A DNA stretch of 49,815 nucleotides from Rikenellaceae bacterium (GTDB lineage Bacteria; Bacteroidota; Bacteroidia; Bacteroidales; Rikenellaceae). Positions 1-8,740 of this stretch are shown here, piece after piece. The first letter of the stretch is position 1; every line of letters begins with the position of its first letter. The stretch is from NCBI GenBank assembly GCA_015059805.1, contig SUZO01000020.1, positions 1-49,815 on the forward strand, read 5' to 3'. The position numbers and the translations under genes are program-made. The notes under the pieces are model-generated. The model did not search any database. It was not told the origin of the DNA and saw only the letters and a list, made by a program, of their open reading frames with translations.

Positions 1-20
1 TTAATTTTTTTCAGAAATAT

Positions 21-51
21 TTTGCAGATACAAAAATTTGCACTATCTTTG
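21..51 (+). promoter_or_regulatory. Promoter of the initiator tRNA
   Basis: A TTTG at 21-24 and a TATCTTTG at 44-51 are separated by 19 bases. This fits the Bacteroidetes housekeeping promoter (TTTG, about 19-21 bases, TAnnTTTG). It lies about 44 bases ahead of the tRNA. Confidence 0.75.
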
Positions 52-94
52 CACCTGCAAACGAGAAATTTCGCTTCGGCAAATTACGATACAT

Positions 95-170
<76 letters not shown>

Positions 171-172
171 TT

Positions 173-205
173 AGAGAACAAGTTTTACTTGTTCTCTTTT
201 TTGTT
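173..205 (+). terminator. Rho-independent terminator after tRNA-fMet
   Basis: A perfect 10-bp stem (AGAGAACAAG at 173-182 with CTTGTTCTCT at 188-197) has a five-base loop and runs into a T tract. It sits three bases after the encoded CC of the tRNA, so it ends the tRNA transcript. Confidence 0.9.
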
Positions 206-315
206 TTGTAGGTCAGCAGCTATGCTGCTACGTTTGATGCATAGGGAGTTGTTTCAAGTAAACTTGACAACTCCCTATGCATCAAACAACGCAATGCGTT
301 ACCTACAAAACAAAA
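199..315. repeat. Cloverleaf-shaped inverted repeat element
   Basis: A nested set of inverted repeats uses almost every base. The outer stem is 15 bp and perfect (199-213 with 301-315). Inside are three hairpins: AGCAGC/GCTGCT at 215-229, a perfect 21-bp stem (232-252 with 267-287), and AACGCA/TGCGTT at 288-300. The whole can fold as a four-way junction in single-stranded DNA or RNA. No reading frame is apparent. It resembles MITE- or REP-type non-coding repeats in form, and a second element of the same plan lies at 20925-21030. Confidence 0.8.
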
Positions 316-548
316 GGTAGCAGCAGTGGCTCTTTGTAGAGTGGTTACCTCGGTCGTGTATCTCCGCACCGCATTCTGCGACTGCGGCACTCCCTCAGTG
401 ATGACGCGCTGTTTTGCTACAGCGCGACATTCGAGTCCCGAATATATTTATCCCCCCCCTTTCTGTAAAGGGGGCTTATTTATCCACTCTGCAAACTCTG
501 CACGACTGCGCTACCTCGTCAGTGATGTCGCACCATATCCTATGGTTC
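316..548. other. Gene-free mosaic with hairpins
   Basis: No convincing gene is visible. Two hairpins can be drawn: CGCGCTGT/ACAGCGCG at 405-426, and CCCCCTTT/AAAGGGGG at 455-474. The second also occurs with a different loop at 21084-21102, so the stretch probably consists of dispersed intergenic repeat material. Confidence 0.5.
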
Positions 549-770
549 TTTAACGAAGGTTACCAAATGCACGGCTTAGATGAGACAAACTCAAATGCCT
601 TTGAGCGCGCGATTCTTATCCACAACGGAAACGCATGCTTTGAGACATATCCACTGCCCTGCATCCCCGCAAGTCAAGGGTGCTTTACCGTCTCTACGGC
701 GATGATGAAAAAAATTGCAGAAATTAAAGAATCGACCAACAAACCAATCCTCCTTTACGCATATAAATAG
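549..770 (+). pseudogene. 3' remnant of an L,D-transpeptidase-like (YkuD_2 type) gene
   Basis: The last 74 codons of an open frame resemble the C-terminal half of the murein L,D-transpeptidase family common in Bacteroidetes. The matching features are HGLDETNSNAFERAILIH, then an S-x-GC active-site motif (SQGCFTVS), and an ILLYAYK end. Nothing upstream in this frame looks like the rest of the enzyme; it runs into hairpin-rich repeat DNA. I read it as a truncated gene. It could be expressed from an upstream start, but it lacks the signal peptide and the first half of the domain. Confidence 0.5.
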
Positions 771-992
771 ATTGAGAATAGAGGTCAGGGAGCTCTATTT
801 GGTAGCCACAATAATTATTTAACTCACTTTTACACTCTATACCGAAAAGGGAAAACAGCCATGTCGCGTTGTTAAGAAATCGGAAGACATATTTATCAAA
901 AGCAGCATAAAAGCAAAGAAAGGAAAACATATATAATAATATAGGCAAGAAATTAGCGCCAAAAACAAAATTTTAAGTTTTCTTTCAAGATA
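771..992. other. Intergenic region ahead of the SusC operon
   Basis: AT-rich DNA between the transpeptidase remnant and the susC-type promoter. No gene or RNA is recognised. The only open frame (minus strand, 724-948) has no recognisable family features. Confidence 0.4.
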
Positions 993-1024
993 TTTGCATA
1001 TTTGATTATAAATCCATACCTTTG
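993..1024 (+). promoter_or_regulatory. Promoter of the SusC/SusD operon
   Basis: TTTG at 993-996 and TACCTTTG at 1017-1024 have a 20-base spacer. Transcription should start near 1031, leaving a leader of about 50 bases that includes a small GTGT/ACAC hairpin at 1036-1049. No sigma/anti-sigma pair or hybrid two-component gene is adjacent. Confidence 0.8.
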
Positions 1025-1083
1025 TAATTAGATAGTGTTTTTGGACACAAAAAAACCATTTTATAAACTTAAAAACTAATTCT

Positions 1084-4000
1084 ATGAAAAAACTGCTACA
1101 TCTATCGGCAAGACTACTACTCGTAGCGCTTGCATGCTGTTTCAGTTTGACTGCTTATGCGCAGGCTCTCTCTGTAAAGGGTACTGTGTCTGACGAGAAC
1201 GGTGAGCCTCTATTTGGCGCGTCTGTGGTCGTAATGAGCGGCAAAACAATTCTGGGGGGGGGAACTACCACCGACCTATCTGGTAGTTTTAGCATCTCCG
1301 CTGAGCCAGGACAATCTCTTGAGATTTCGTTTATTGGCTACAAGAGTCAGACTATCAACATCACAGCTCAAAAAACTACATACGCTGTGAAGTTAGCTGT
1401 TGATAGTCGCATTGTTGATGAGGTCGTAGTTGTCGGCTACGGCACTGAGAAGAAGGTAAACCTCACTGGTTCGGTATCTTCTATCTCTACCGAGGAGTTT
1501 AACTCTCGTCCAATCACCCAGCTCTCTACTGCCCTTCAGGGTATTGCTCCGGGTGTAACAGTAACCACTGCGGGTGGTGCTCCAGGTGCTGATACTGGTA
1601 ACATTCAGATTCGTGGTATCGGCTCATTTGGTGGCTCTGACTGCTCTCCACTCATTCTGATTGATGGTGTTGAGGGCGATATGAACTCTGTAGACGCTTC
1701 ACAGATTGATCAGATTACAGTTCTTAAGGATGCTGCTTCAGCGGCTATCTACGGTTCTCGTGCTGCAAATGGTGTTGTACTTATCACCACAAAGCGTGCT
1801 GGCAAGGATAAGTTTGGTGTAACTTATCGCGGTTATGTTGGTTGGCAGCAGCCAGTAGTCTATCCAGATGTTGTTGGTCCAGAGGAGTTCATGACCCTTC
1901 AGGGTATTGCTGAGGCTAATGACGGCATGACTAAGCTCACCTACTCTCCTGAGTACATCGCAGCTTACCGCAAGAACAACTTCCTTGACCCAGATGCATA
2001 TCCAATCATTGACTGGCAGAAGCGTCTGATGACTGGTAACGGCTTTACTCACAGCCACATCGTTACTATGAGCGCTGGCAGTGACCGTATCCGCAACATG
2101 TCATCATTCGGCTACCTTGACCAGAATGGTATTATCAAGAATGCATCTTTCAGTCGTTTTAATCTTCGCAACAACCTCGACGTTCAGCTTCACAAGCGTC
2201 TGAAGTTCAGCTTTGACATCTCTGGTACATACTCAAATCGTGAGATTAACCCTTACCAGAATGGTATCTTCCAGTTTATGAACGCAAAGGACCCTGTGAT
2301 GCTTGCTCAGTGGTCTGACGGCAGCTACGCTCCATTTACAGGTGGTACAACAAACCCACTGCCAATGATTGAGCAGAACTTAGGTGGTAATCGTCACTAT
2401 CAGAGACTCAACCTCAAGACCTCTATCGTTTTGGAGTACAAGCCTGCTAAGTGGCTGACCCTTGAGGTTAAGGCGGCTCCACAGTTCGCAGCTACCAAGA
2501 ACCATACATTCAAAGATCAGGTTAAGTATCACTCAGATCCTTACGGCTCTATCTCTCCTATCTCTAACGTTGAGTTCAACTCTCTTGATGAGAGCATCGC
2601 AACCACTTTTAACGGATACTATCACGGTATGCTCACCGCTGCTCACAGCTTTGGTAAGCACACCCTTAAGCTCCTTGTTGGTGCCTCTTATGAGAATACT
2701 GAGTATGCTTCACTCTCTGCATATCGTCAGAACTTTGCATATCCACAGTATGATGTAATTGACGCAGGTGCAGACAACGAGTTTAAGCAGAATGGTGGTA
2801 CTCGTACTCAGCTCGCTTTAGCTTCAATATTCGGTCGTCTGAACTACAACTACGACAACCGTTACCTGTTGGAGGCTAACCTCCGCTATGACGGTTCATC
2901 ACGCTTCTCTAAGCGTAACCGTTGGGGTCTATTCCCATCGTTCTCAGCTGCATGGCGTCTGAGCGAGGAGGCATTTATGGATAAGACCCGCGAGGTGATT
3001 ACAGAGGCTAAGGTTCGACTCTCTTATGGTACATTAGGTAACCAAAATATCGGTGGTAACTACCCAACTGCACAGATGCTCTCTATCTCATCTATCGCTG
3101 CTGCAGGTAGCATCTACCCTATCGTAGCACAGACATCTCTTGCAAATGAGGATATTACTTGGGAGACCACTTACATGGCTGACATCGGTATTGACATGAC
3201 CCTCTGGGAGAAGTTCACCCTTACAGCTGACTACTACTACAAGAAGACTGACGGCATCCTTATGAAGCTTGACATCCCTTCAACTATCGGTCTTAACGCA
3301 CCTTATCAGAATGCCGGTGTTGTAACAAACAATGGTTGGGAGGTATCGTTAGGCTACAATAACCGTTGGGGCGACTGGTCATTTGGCGTGCAGGCAAACC
3401 TTTCAGATGTAATCAACGAGATTGTTGATATGAAGGGTACATCTGGCTCAAGCGGTGTTATCCGTAACCAGGAGGGCTCATCAATCAACTCACTCTACCT
3501 ACTCAACTGTCTTGGTATTGTTCAGACTCAGGAGCAGGCTGACTGGGTAAATGCTAACTGCCCACAGTATGGTCAGGTAACTCACCCAGGAGATCTTATC
3601 TATGAGGACTACAACAAGGATAACAAGATTGACGACAACGATAAGCAGATTTTGGGTTCGCTTATTCCTCGTTACACATACGGTCTTACACTCAATGTAG
3701 GCTGGAAGGGCATCAACTTGAGCGCACAGTTCCAGGGCGTAGGTATGGCAGACGCTTACATCAGCGGTTACTATACTCAGCCTTGCGTTAGCGGTGGTAC
3801 ATTCCAGAAGAGCCACCTTGACAACTGGACTCCAGAGAATACAGACGCTAAGTATCCACGTCTTTCATACCAGGCAGACCTCAACAAGAAGGTATCTACA
3901 TTCTGGATGGCAAACGGTGCATACTGCCGTCTGAAGAACCTTCAGCTTAGCTACACCTTCCCTAAGAAGATTATTAAGGCTATGAAGATTAAGGGTCTTA

Positions 4001-4167
4001 TGGTATATGCAAATGCTACAAACCTCTTCACAATTAGCAACTACTACGATGGTTACGACCCAGAGACTGCTTACCAGAGCGGTTCACAGGGCGCAACAAC
4101 TGGTAGCATTGGTAACAACTACCCACTTTGTAGCACATACACATTTGGTGCAGAGATTAAATTCTAA
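1084..4167 (+). CDS. SusC/RagA-type TonB-dependent outer-membrane transporter
   Basis: A 1,027-residue outer-membrane receptor, the usual SusC length. It has a signal peptide ending near AYAQA (about residue 27). A carboxypeptidase-regulatory-like domain follows (about 30-110), then the typical EVVVVGYGT stretch near 112-120. The plug domain (about 120-235) contains ALQGIAPGV, IRGIGS and DGVEGD, and the rest is beta-barrel ending in FGAEIKF. It should import a ligand captured by the SusD partner starting 15 bases downstream, using TonB energy. The ligand is unknown. Codons 57-60 contain a run of nine G (1254-1262) that could make expression phase-variable. Confidence 0.95.
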   Translation: MKKLLHLSARLLLVALACCFSLTAYAQALSVKGTVSDENGEPLFGASVVVMSGKTILGGGTTTDLSGSFSISAEPGQSLEISFIGYKSQTINITAQKTTYAVKLAVDSRIVDEVVVVGYGTEKKVNLTGSVSSISTEEFNSRPITQLSTALQGIAPGVTVTTAGGAPGADTGNIQIRGIGSFGGSDCSPLILIDGVEGDMNSVDASQIDQITVLKDAASAAIYGSRAANGVVLITTKRAGKDKFGVTYRGYVGWQQPVVYPDVVGPEEFMTLQGIAEANDGMTKLTYSPEYIAAYRKNNFLDPDAYPIIDWQKRLMTGNGFTHSHIVTMSAGSDRIRNMSSFGYLDQNGIIKNASFSRFNLRNNLDVQLHKRLKFSFDISGTYSNREINPYQNGIFQFMNAKDPVMLAQWSDGSYAPFTGGTTNPLPMIEQNLGGNRHYQRLNLKTSIVLEYKPAKWLTLEVKAAPQFAATKNHTFKDQVKYHSDPYGSISPISNVEFNSLDESIATTFNGYYHGMLTAAHSFGKHTLKLLVGASYENTEYASLSAYRQNFAYPQYDVIDAGADNEFKQNGGTRTQLALASIFGRLNYNYDNRYLLEANLRYDGSSRFSKRNRWGLFPSFSAAWRLSEEAFMDKTREVITEAKVRLSYGTLGNQNIGGNYPTAQMLSISSIAAAGSIYPIVAQTSLANEDITWETTYMADIGIDMTLWEKFTLTADYYYKKTDGILMKLDIPSTIGLNAPYQNAGVVTNNGWEVSLGYNNRWGDWSFGVQANLSDVINEIVDMKGTSGSSGVIRNQEGSSINSLYLLNCLGIVQTQEQADWVNANCPQYGQVTHPGDLIYEDYNKDNKIDDNDKQILGSLIPRYTYGLTLNVGWKGINLSAQFQGVGMADAYISGYYTQPCVSGGTFQKSHLDNWTPENTDAKYPRLSYQADLNKKVSTFWMANGAYCRLKNLQLSYTFPKKIIKAMKIKGLMVYANATNLFTISNYYDGYDPETAYQSGSQGATTGSIGNNYPLCSTYTFGAEIKF
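1254..1262 (+). repeat. Homopolymer run of nine G inside the SusC gene
   Basis: Nine consecutive G cover codons 57-60 of the SusC-type gene, in frame in this sequence. Gain or loss of one base would shift the frame early and abolish the transporter. Tracts of this kind support slipped-strand phase variation in other bacteria; whether that happens here is inference. Confidence 0.8.
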
Positions 4168-4181
4168 AAGATATTGCAACT

Positions 4182-5972
4182 ATGAAAAAGTATATATTAT
4201 CAATTCTGTCGGTAGCTCTGTTAGCAAGCAGTTGCTCTCTTGACCGCGAGCCACTTTCAGGTCCTTCTACCGGCACCTTCCCTGCTACTGCAGAAGAGGC
4301 TGAGGCAGGTCTGCTCGCTGCCTACAAGAGCCTTGCAAATGATGTTCACCAGTATAACCCAGCAGATCGTTGGTACGACCAGCTCTCTGATATTGGTGCT
4401 ATGAGAACTACGATGTCCAGCTGGCCAAACTTCGGTTTGTCAGTTGCCACCTCTTCCCTGACACACGTAGAGAAGACCTATACTCGTATCTATAAGGCTA
4501 TCGGTCGTGTACACCTTGTGCTTGACAAGCTTGATAACCTTCGTGGCGTAGTTTCTGACGAACAGTACTATCAGTTTAAGGCTGAGCTGCTCTGTCTTCG
4601 TGCATATCAGTACGATAAGGGTTGTAAGATTTATGGCGACATGCCATGGATTGACCACGCTCTTGACCTTGACGACTACGCTTATGCTCGTACTCCAAAG
4701 GCTGAGGTTATTGCCAATATTCTCCGCGATTTGGATGATGAACTTCTTGACCACCTCCCAATTGCATGGGATAAGGCTACTTGGGGCACATGCCGTATCG
4801 GTCGCGTAGGTGCTTACGCCCTTAAGGCTCGTATCTGCCTTGAGTGGGGATTCTTTGAGGATGCTGCTAAGTACTCAAAGAGGGCTCTTGACCTGGCTGC
4901 TGGCGTTTACAACCTCACTCCACTCGATTGCACATACTACGCTACTCACGCTGATGGCGAGCCAGATCCAACACCTCTCTTCGGCCTTGAAGCAGAGAAA
5001 AACTCTGAGGAGTGGATTTGGGCTATCCAGTTTGACCGCCTTGCTGCAGAGAACACTCACCAGGGTGTATATAACCACGGCTCACGTGTTCACAACGGTT
5101 CTGCTGGTGCTGGTCCATCTATGTCATTCATTGACACATTCCAGTGTACTGACGGACTGTCTATCGCAGAGTCTCCACTCTACAACTGGCAGGACCCTTG
5201 GAAGAACCGTGACCCACGCCTTGACCTATTCTGCTTGCGTTCTGGCGCTCGCTCTATGGGCGTACAGTTCTCTATAGACCCTGCCGATAAGACTGTATAC
5301 GACTACAACATTGAGAAGGCAGTGCCTAATGGCGATGTAACTGGTAACAAGAGCGAGTATGGTCCTAACGGCACAAAGGGTCCTGGCGGCTACTTGTGGC
5401 GTAAGTTTCTCAACATAGAGTACTATGCAAGCATTACTGGTAACTCCTATGAGGATGAGTTGGATATGCCAATTATCCGTCTTGCAGAGCTTCTGCTCGT
5501 TGATGCAGAGGCAAACATCGAGTGGGAGGGTGGTGACCTCTCTCGCGCAAAGGCTAACATTGACCGTATCCGCGCCCGCGTAAATATGCCTCCAGTAACA
5601 GCTACTGACCGTGACGGTCTTCGCTCTGCACTGCGCTATGAGCGTAAGGTTGAGCTCTGCTGCGAGGGTTTCCGTTGGTTTGATATTCGCCGTTGGAAGG
5701 ATGCTTCAGGCAAGCCACTGGTATACAAGGCAATGAATGTTGAGCAGTTTGCACCTGGCTATGGTCGCACAACATCAAACGCTAAGCCAATTATTGACGA
5801 GAACTGGATTGTTACTTACGACAAGAACAGCACCTTTGACGGTAAGGCTTGTAATGCTCGTGTTCACACAACCTTCAAGTTTGAGGATAAGGATATGCTT
5901 TGGCCATTCCCTAAAACCGAGATGGAGACCAACCCTATGATTGGTCTTGAGAATAATAACCCTGGTTACTAA
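4182..5972 (+). CDS. SusD/RagB-type surface lipoprotein
   Basis: A 596-residue lipoprotein (lipobox LLASSC, Cys18) of the SusD/RagB family, which caps the SusC barrel and binds the ligand at the cell surface. Features are the N-terminal PATAEEAEAGLLAAYKSL helix pair, LRAYQYDKGCKIYGDMPW, and a C-terminal part with LRYERKVELCCEGFRWFDIRRW, one of the best-kept SusD motifs, ending near LWPFPKTEM. It lies 14 bases after the transporter, so the two should be co-transcribed. Substrate specificity cannot be read from the sequence. Confidence 0.95.
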   Translation: MKKYILSILSVALLASSCSLDREPLSGPSTGTFPATAEEAEAGLLAAYKSLANDVHQYNPADRWYDQLSDIGAMRTTMSSWPNFGLSVATSSLTHVEKTYTRIYKAIGRVHLVLDKLDNLRGVVSDEQYYQFKAELLCLRAYQYDKGCKIYGDMPWIDHALDLDDYAYARTPKAEVIANILRDLDDELLDHLPIAWDKATWGTCRIGRVGAYALKARICLEWGFFEDAAKYSKRALDLAAGVYNLTPLDCTYYATHADGEPDPTPLFGLEAEKNSEEWIWAIQFDRLAAENTHQGVYNHGSRVHNGSAGAGPSMSFIDTFQCTDGLSIAESPLYNWQDPWKNRDPRLDLFCLRSGARSMGVQFSIDPADKTVYDYNIEKAVPNGDVTGNKSEYGPNGTKGPGGYLWRKFLNIEYYASITGNSYEDELDMPIIRLAELLLVDAEANIEWEGGDLSRAKANIDRIRARVNMPPVTATDRDGLRSALRYERKVELCCEGFRWFDIRRWKDASGKPLVYKAMNVEQFAPGYGRTTSNAKPIIDENWIVTYDKNSTFDGKACNARVHTTFKFEDKDMLWPFPKTEMETNPMIGLENNNPGY

Positions 5973-5989
5973 TATTAAGAGCGTTCACA

Positions 5990-8518
5990 ATGAAAAAGAT
6001 TTGGAAATATTTAAGCTTCTGCCTGCCTATTATGGCGCTGGCAGTAGGTTGTACCGAGGCTGAGGGCATCTCAGAGTTCCAGCCCGATACAAATAAGACG
6101 GGCAATGTAACCCTTCTTGCCTCTATTGAGAATGCCGACAGCCGTGCATCCCTCGTGGCTACGGGCGAGGCTCGTTGGCAGGCAAATGACGCCATTAAGG
6201 TTATTTGCGACGATGGTTCTGCTGCTGTTTTCAACATTGATGGCACTGGCGAGACTCGCCGAGCACTATTTACTGGCACTCTTGAGGGTAAGTCAGTAGG
6301 CGAATATGCACTCTATCCTACCTCTGCAGAGCTGACTAACAATAACCTCTCTGTAGAGCTTCCAGCTCAGATTACTCCATCACCAACTGGCACTTGCGCC
6401 TTTATGGTGGGTGTTATTAACGAGAAGAACGAGGTCCTCTTTAAGCAGCTTACGGCTTATGCCACTGTGCAGATTAACAAGCTCGCTCCAGAGACTGCAT
6501 CTATCGTCTTTACATCAGACAAGAACCTCTCTGGCTTGCACTCTGTAACCCTTCCAGAGGGTATGGAGAGCGGCGCAGCTGCTACTGCTGGTGACAAGAG
6601 CGTCTCAGTTGTCTTTACTGAGGCTGCGCCAACAATGGTAAATGTATTCTTTGCACTGCCAGTGGGCGAGTACTCTCACCTCACTGCTACTGCATACAAC
6701 GCAGAAGGTAAGAAGCTCAACGAGGTTGTTCTTGGCTCTCTTATCTCTGCTACACGCGGTCTGCTGCTTGACTATCAGATTGAGCTTGCACCAAAGGTGG
6801 CTGAGAAACCAAAACCAATCGCTGGTACTGTAAACGTGGCTGGTATCTACTGGGCACTTGGTAACCTTCAGTATGAGAAGGACGGCGCAACTGGTAACGG
6901 CTTTGTTAAGGATTGGAGCATCTCTGCAAGTCAGGAGTTCCACTTCTATATCGGCATTGATGGCGATATGAAGGGTAAGCAGCCAGACTATGGCTATGAT
7001 AAGGTTGCACACTTCAACTATGGTGGTATTGCTAATCCATTCAACGGTCTTGCTGCTGATGCTGCCTCTATTGATGGTGCTTCAAACCTTGACTTTAGCG
7101 GTAAGATGTACACCGACCAGGGTTGCCAGAATGAGACTACAGACTTTGCAGCTGCTAAGTATGGTGATATTGCACACTGGGCTTCATGTGGTCAGTATCG
7201 TATGCCTACAGCTGAGGAGTTTGAGACTCTCTATACTAAGGCTTCACGCGTGACCGCTAAGTACAACAACGTTGCAGGTGTCTACTTCTACGACCCTGCT
7301 TATGGTGAGGAGCCAATTGCTGATGACTCTGTTGTTAAGGAGCTTACAGCTGAGGATTTGACAGTAGGTCTGTTCTTGCCTTACGCTGGTCGTGGTTATA
7401 AGAATACAGCTGAGTCTTATATCTACAAGATTAACTCTCAGGGTGTTTACCGTACCTCTACCGTAAATGCAGTATCTACAAAGGATATCTCTTACGGTAT
7501 CATCTACCGAATTATGAAGATCACAGAGGGTTCATATACCGATGCAACACCTGTGAACTATGGTGCTACAGCTCGTTACTCAATCCGCCCTGTATATGTC
7601 AAGGGTAGTGGCTCTGTAACTCCTCCAACTCCAGGTCCAGATCCAGAGCCAGAGCCAGAACCAGAGCCAGATGTAGACCCAACTCCACTGCCAACAAATG
7701 CGACAGTAACTGTCGGTGGTATTGAGTGGGCAACTGGTAACCTTGTCTACGAGGCTGGTAAGACTGGTAACGGTTTTGCCGAGGGCTATAGCATCTCTGC
7801 TCAGCAGTTTATCTACCCTTACATGGAGGCTGCCAACAAGACCGACCTTGAGAACTTCAACTACACTTGCGTGTTTAACTACGGAGGTATTGAGAATCCA
7901 TTTAGCTGTGACGCTACTGCATCAGCTCAGAAGGTAACTTCAGAGCCTGCATTTGACTTGAGCGGTAAGATGTACACCGATCAGGGCATGGTAAGCGAGA
8001 CAACTGACTTCGCTGCTGCTAAGTTTGGTGACCTTGCATACTGGGCATCAAAGGGTGCATACCGTATGCCAACAGCTGCAGAGTTCAAGCAGCTCTATGA
8101 CAACTCTTGCCGCGTAAAGGCTACCTACACAACTGCTGAGGGCGTTACTGTAAATGGTACATACTTCTACAACCCAGGCTCTGGCGAGAGCGCTGGCGCA
8201 GTAGAGGCAGATGTTCCTCGCGTTATTAAGAATGCCGATTTGGCTGTAGGTCTGTTCTTGCCTTATACCGGTCGTGGTTTCAATAAGGTATCAGACTCTG
8301 CAAACGACTATGCAGTAAACAATATCGGTAGCCAGGGTCCTTACCGTACCTCTACAATCAACCTTAACTCTACACTTGAGGAAACAAATGCAGTTATCTA
8401 CCGTGTAGATCAGATTACAGAGAGCGAGAAGAACTCAAAGGGTCTCGATGGCGCATTCTATAACAAGGCTTGGGATGCTAAGGCACGCTATGCTATCCGT
8501 CCTGTTAAGGTAAAATAA
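5990..8518 (+). CDS. Surface lipoprotein: fimbrillin-like N-terminus plus two FISUMP/lectin-like modules
   Basis: An 842-residue lipoprotein (Cys21 after MALAVG). Residues about 35-270 look fimbrillin-like (an early SRA motif, ARWQANDAIKV, GEYALYPTSAEL). Two homologous modules of about 240-270 residues follow. Each starts VxVxGIxWAxGNLxYE and contains FNYGGI, SGKMYTDQG, TTDFAAAK, YRMPTAxEF, GLFLPYxGRG and a YRTST stretch, and ends in an AxRYxIRPVxVK strand. A Pro-Glu-Asp rich linker separates them. The pattern recalls the FISUMP / formylglycine-enzyme / C-type-lectin-like fold. It is 17 bases after susD, a position often held by surface glycan-binding proteins, so ligand binding is inferred. 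Confidence 0.75.
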   Translation: MKKIWKYLSFCLPIMALAVGCTEAEGISEFQPDTNKTGNVTLLASIENADSRASLVATGEARWQANDAIKVICDDGSAAVFNIDGTGETRRALFTGTLEGKSVGEYALYPTSAELTNNNLSVELPAQITPSPTGTCAFMVGVINEKNEVLFKQLTAYATVQINKLAPETASIVFTSDKNLSGLHSVTLPEGMESGAAATAGDKSVSVVFTEAAPTMVNVFFALPVGEYSHLTATAYNAEGKKLNEVVLGSLISATRGLLLDYQIELAPKVAEKPKPIAGTVNVAGIYWALGNLQYEKDGATGNGFVKDWSISASQEFHFYIGIDGDMKGKQPDYGYDKVAHFNYGGIANPFNGLAADAASIDGASNLDFSGKMYTDQGCQNETTDFAAAKYGDIAHWASCGQYRMPTAEEFETLYTKASRVTAKYNNVAGVYFYDPAYGEEPIADDSVVKELTAEDLTVGLFLPYAGRGYKNTAESYIYKINSQGVYRTSTVNAVSTKDISYGIIYRIMKITEGSYTDATPVNYGATARYSIRPVYVKGSGSVTPPTPGPDPEPEPEPEPDVDPTPLPTNATVTVGGIEWATGNLVYEAGKTGNGFAEGYSISAQQFIYPYMEAANKTDLENFNYTCVFNYGGIENPFSCDATASAQKVTSEPAFDLSGKMYTDQGMVSETTDFAAAKFGDLAYWASKGAYRMPTAAEFKQLYDNSCRVKATYTTAEGVTVNGTYFYNPGSGESAGAVEADVPRVIKNADLAVGLFLPYTGRGFNKVSDSANDYAVNNIGSQGPYRTSTINLNSTLEETNAVIYRVDQITESEKNSKGLDGAFYNKAWDAKARYAIRPVKVK

Positions 8519-8529
8519 AACAATAACTC

Positions 8530-8568
8530 TACTCTGCGCCCGCAAATTTGGGCGCAGAGTACCTTTTT
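8530..8568 (+). terminator. Intra-operon terminator or attenuator hairpin
   Basis: A perfect 12-bp stem (8530-8541 with 8550-8561), followed by CCTTTTT, lies right after the first module lipoprotein. No TAnnTTTG promoter is seen between it and the next genes. It probably acts as a partial terminator that lowers expression of the downstream half of the operon. Confidence 0.75.
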
Positions 8569-8595
8569 ATATAAATCTAAAACTAAAAATCAGAG

Positions 8596-8727
8596 ATGAA
8601 AAGAGATTATCAGAGCCCTTACCTCTCTGTAAAGGATGTTAAGGTAGAGGCAGGTTTTGCTACTAGTTATGGTGCAGGTACCCCTGGTGGCGATATTGGT
8701 TACAATGATTATGGTGATGAATTATAA
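8596..8727 (+). CDS. 43-residue peptide of a small Bacteroidetes family
   Basis: A short open frame begins MKRDYQSPYLSVKDVKVEAG and ends GYNDYGDEL. There is no signal peptide or membrane segment. The layout (MK, an aromatic, SP, a short strand, then a GFA-S-G segment and an acidic tyrosine-rich tail) resembles short peptides I know from Bacteroidales, often beside fimbrillin or SusC/D genes and without known role. It sits between the attenuator hairpin and the second module lipoprotein, whose start is 13 bases downstream. That spacing supports real translation. Possible roles are a leader peptide, a secreted peptide or a surface-assembly factor. Confidence 0.6.
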   Translation: MKRDYQSPYLSVKDVKVEAGFATSYGAGTPGGDIGYNDYGDEL

Positions 8728-8740
8728 AAAATGCAGAGCT

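Noticed and set aside
326..553. 75-codon frame after the cloverleaf repeat
   Set aside because: It crosses hairpin repeats and has a composition typical of translated repeat DNA, with no homology cue.
7640..7680. CCAGAG repeats in the first module lipoprotein as a phase-variable repeat
   Set aside because: The units are six bases and in frame, so changes in copy number would only alter the length of a Pro-Glu linker.
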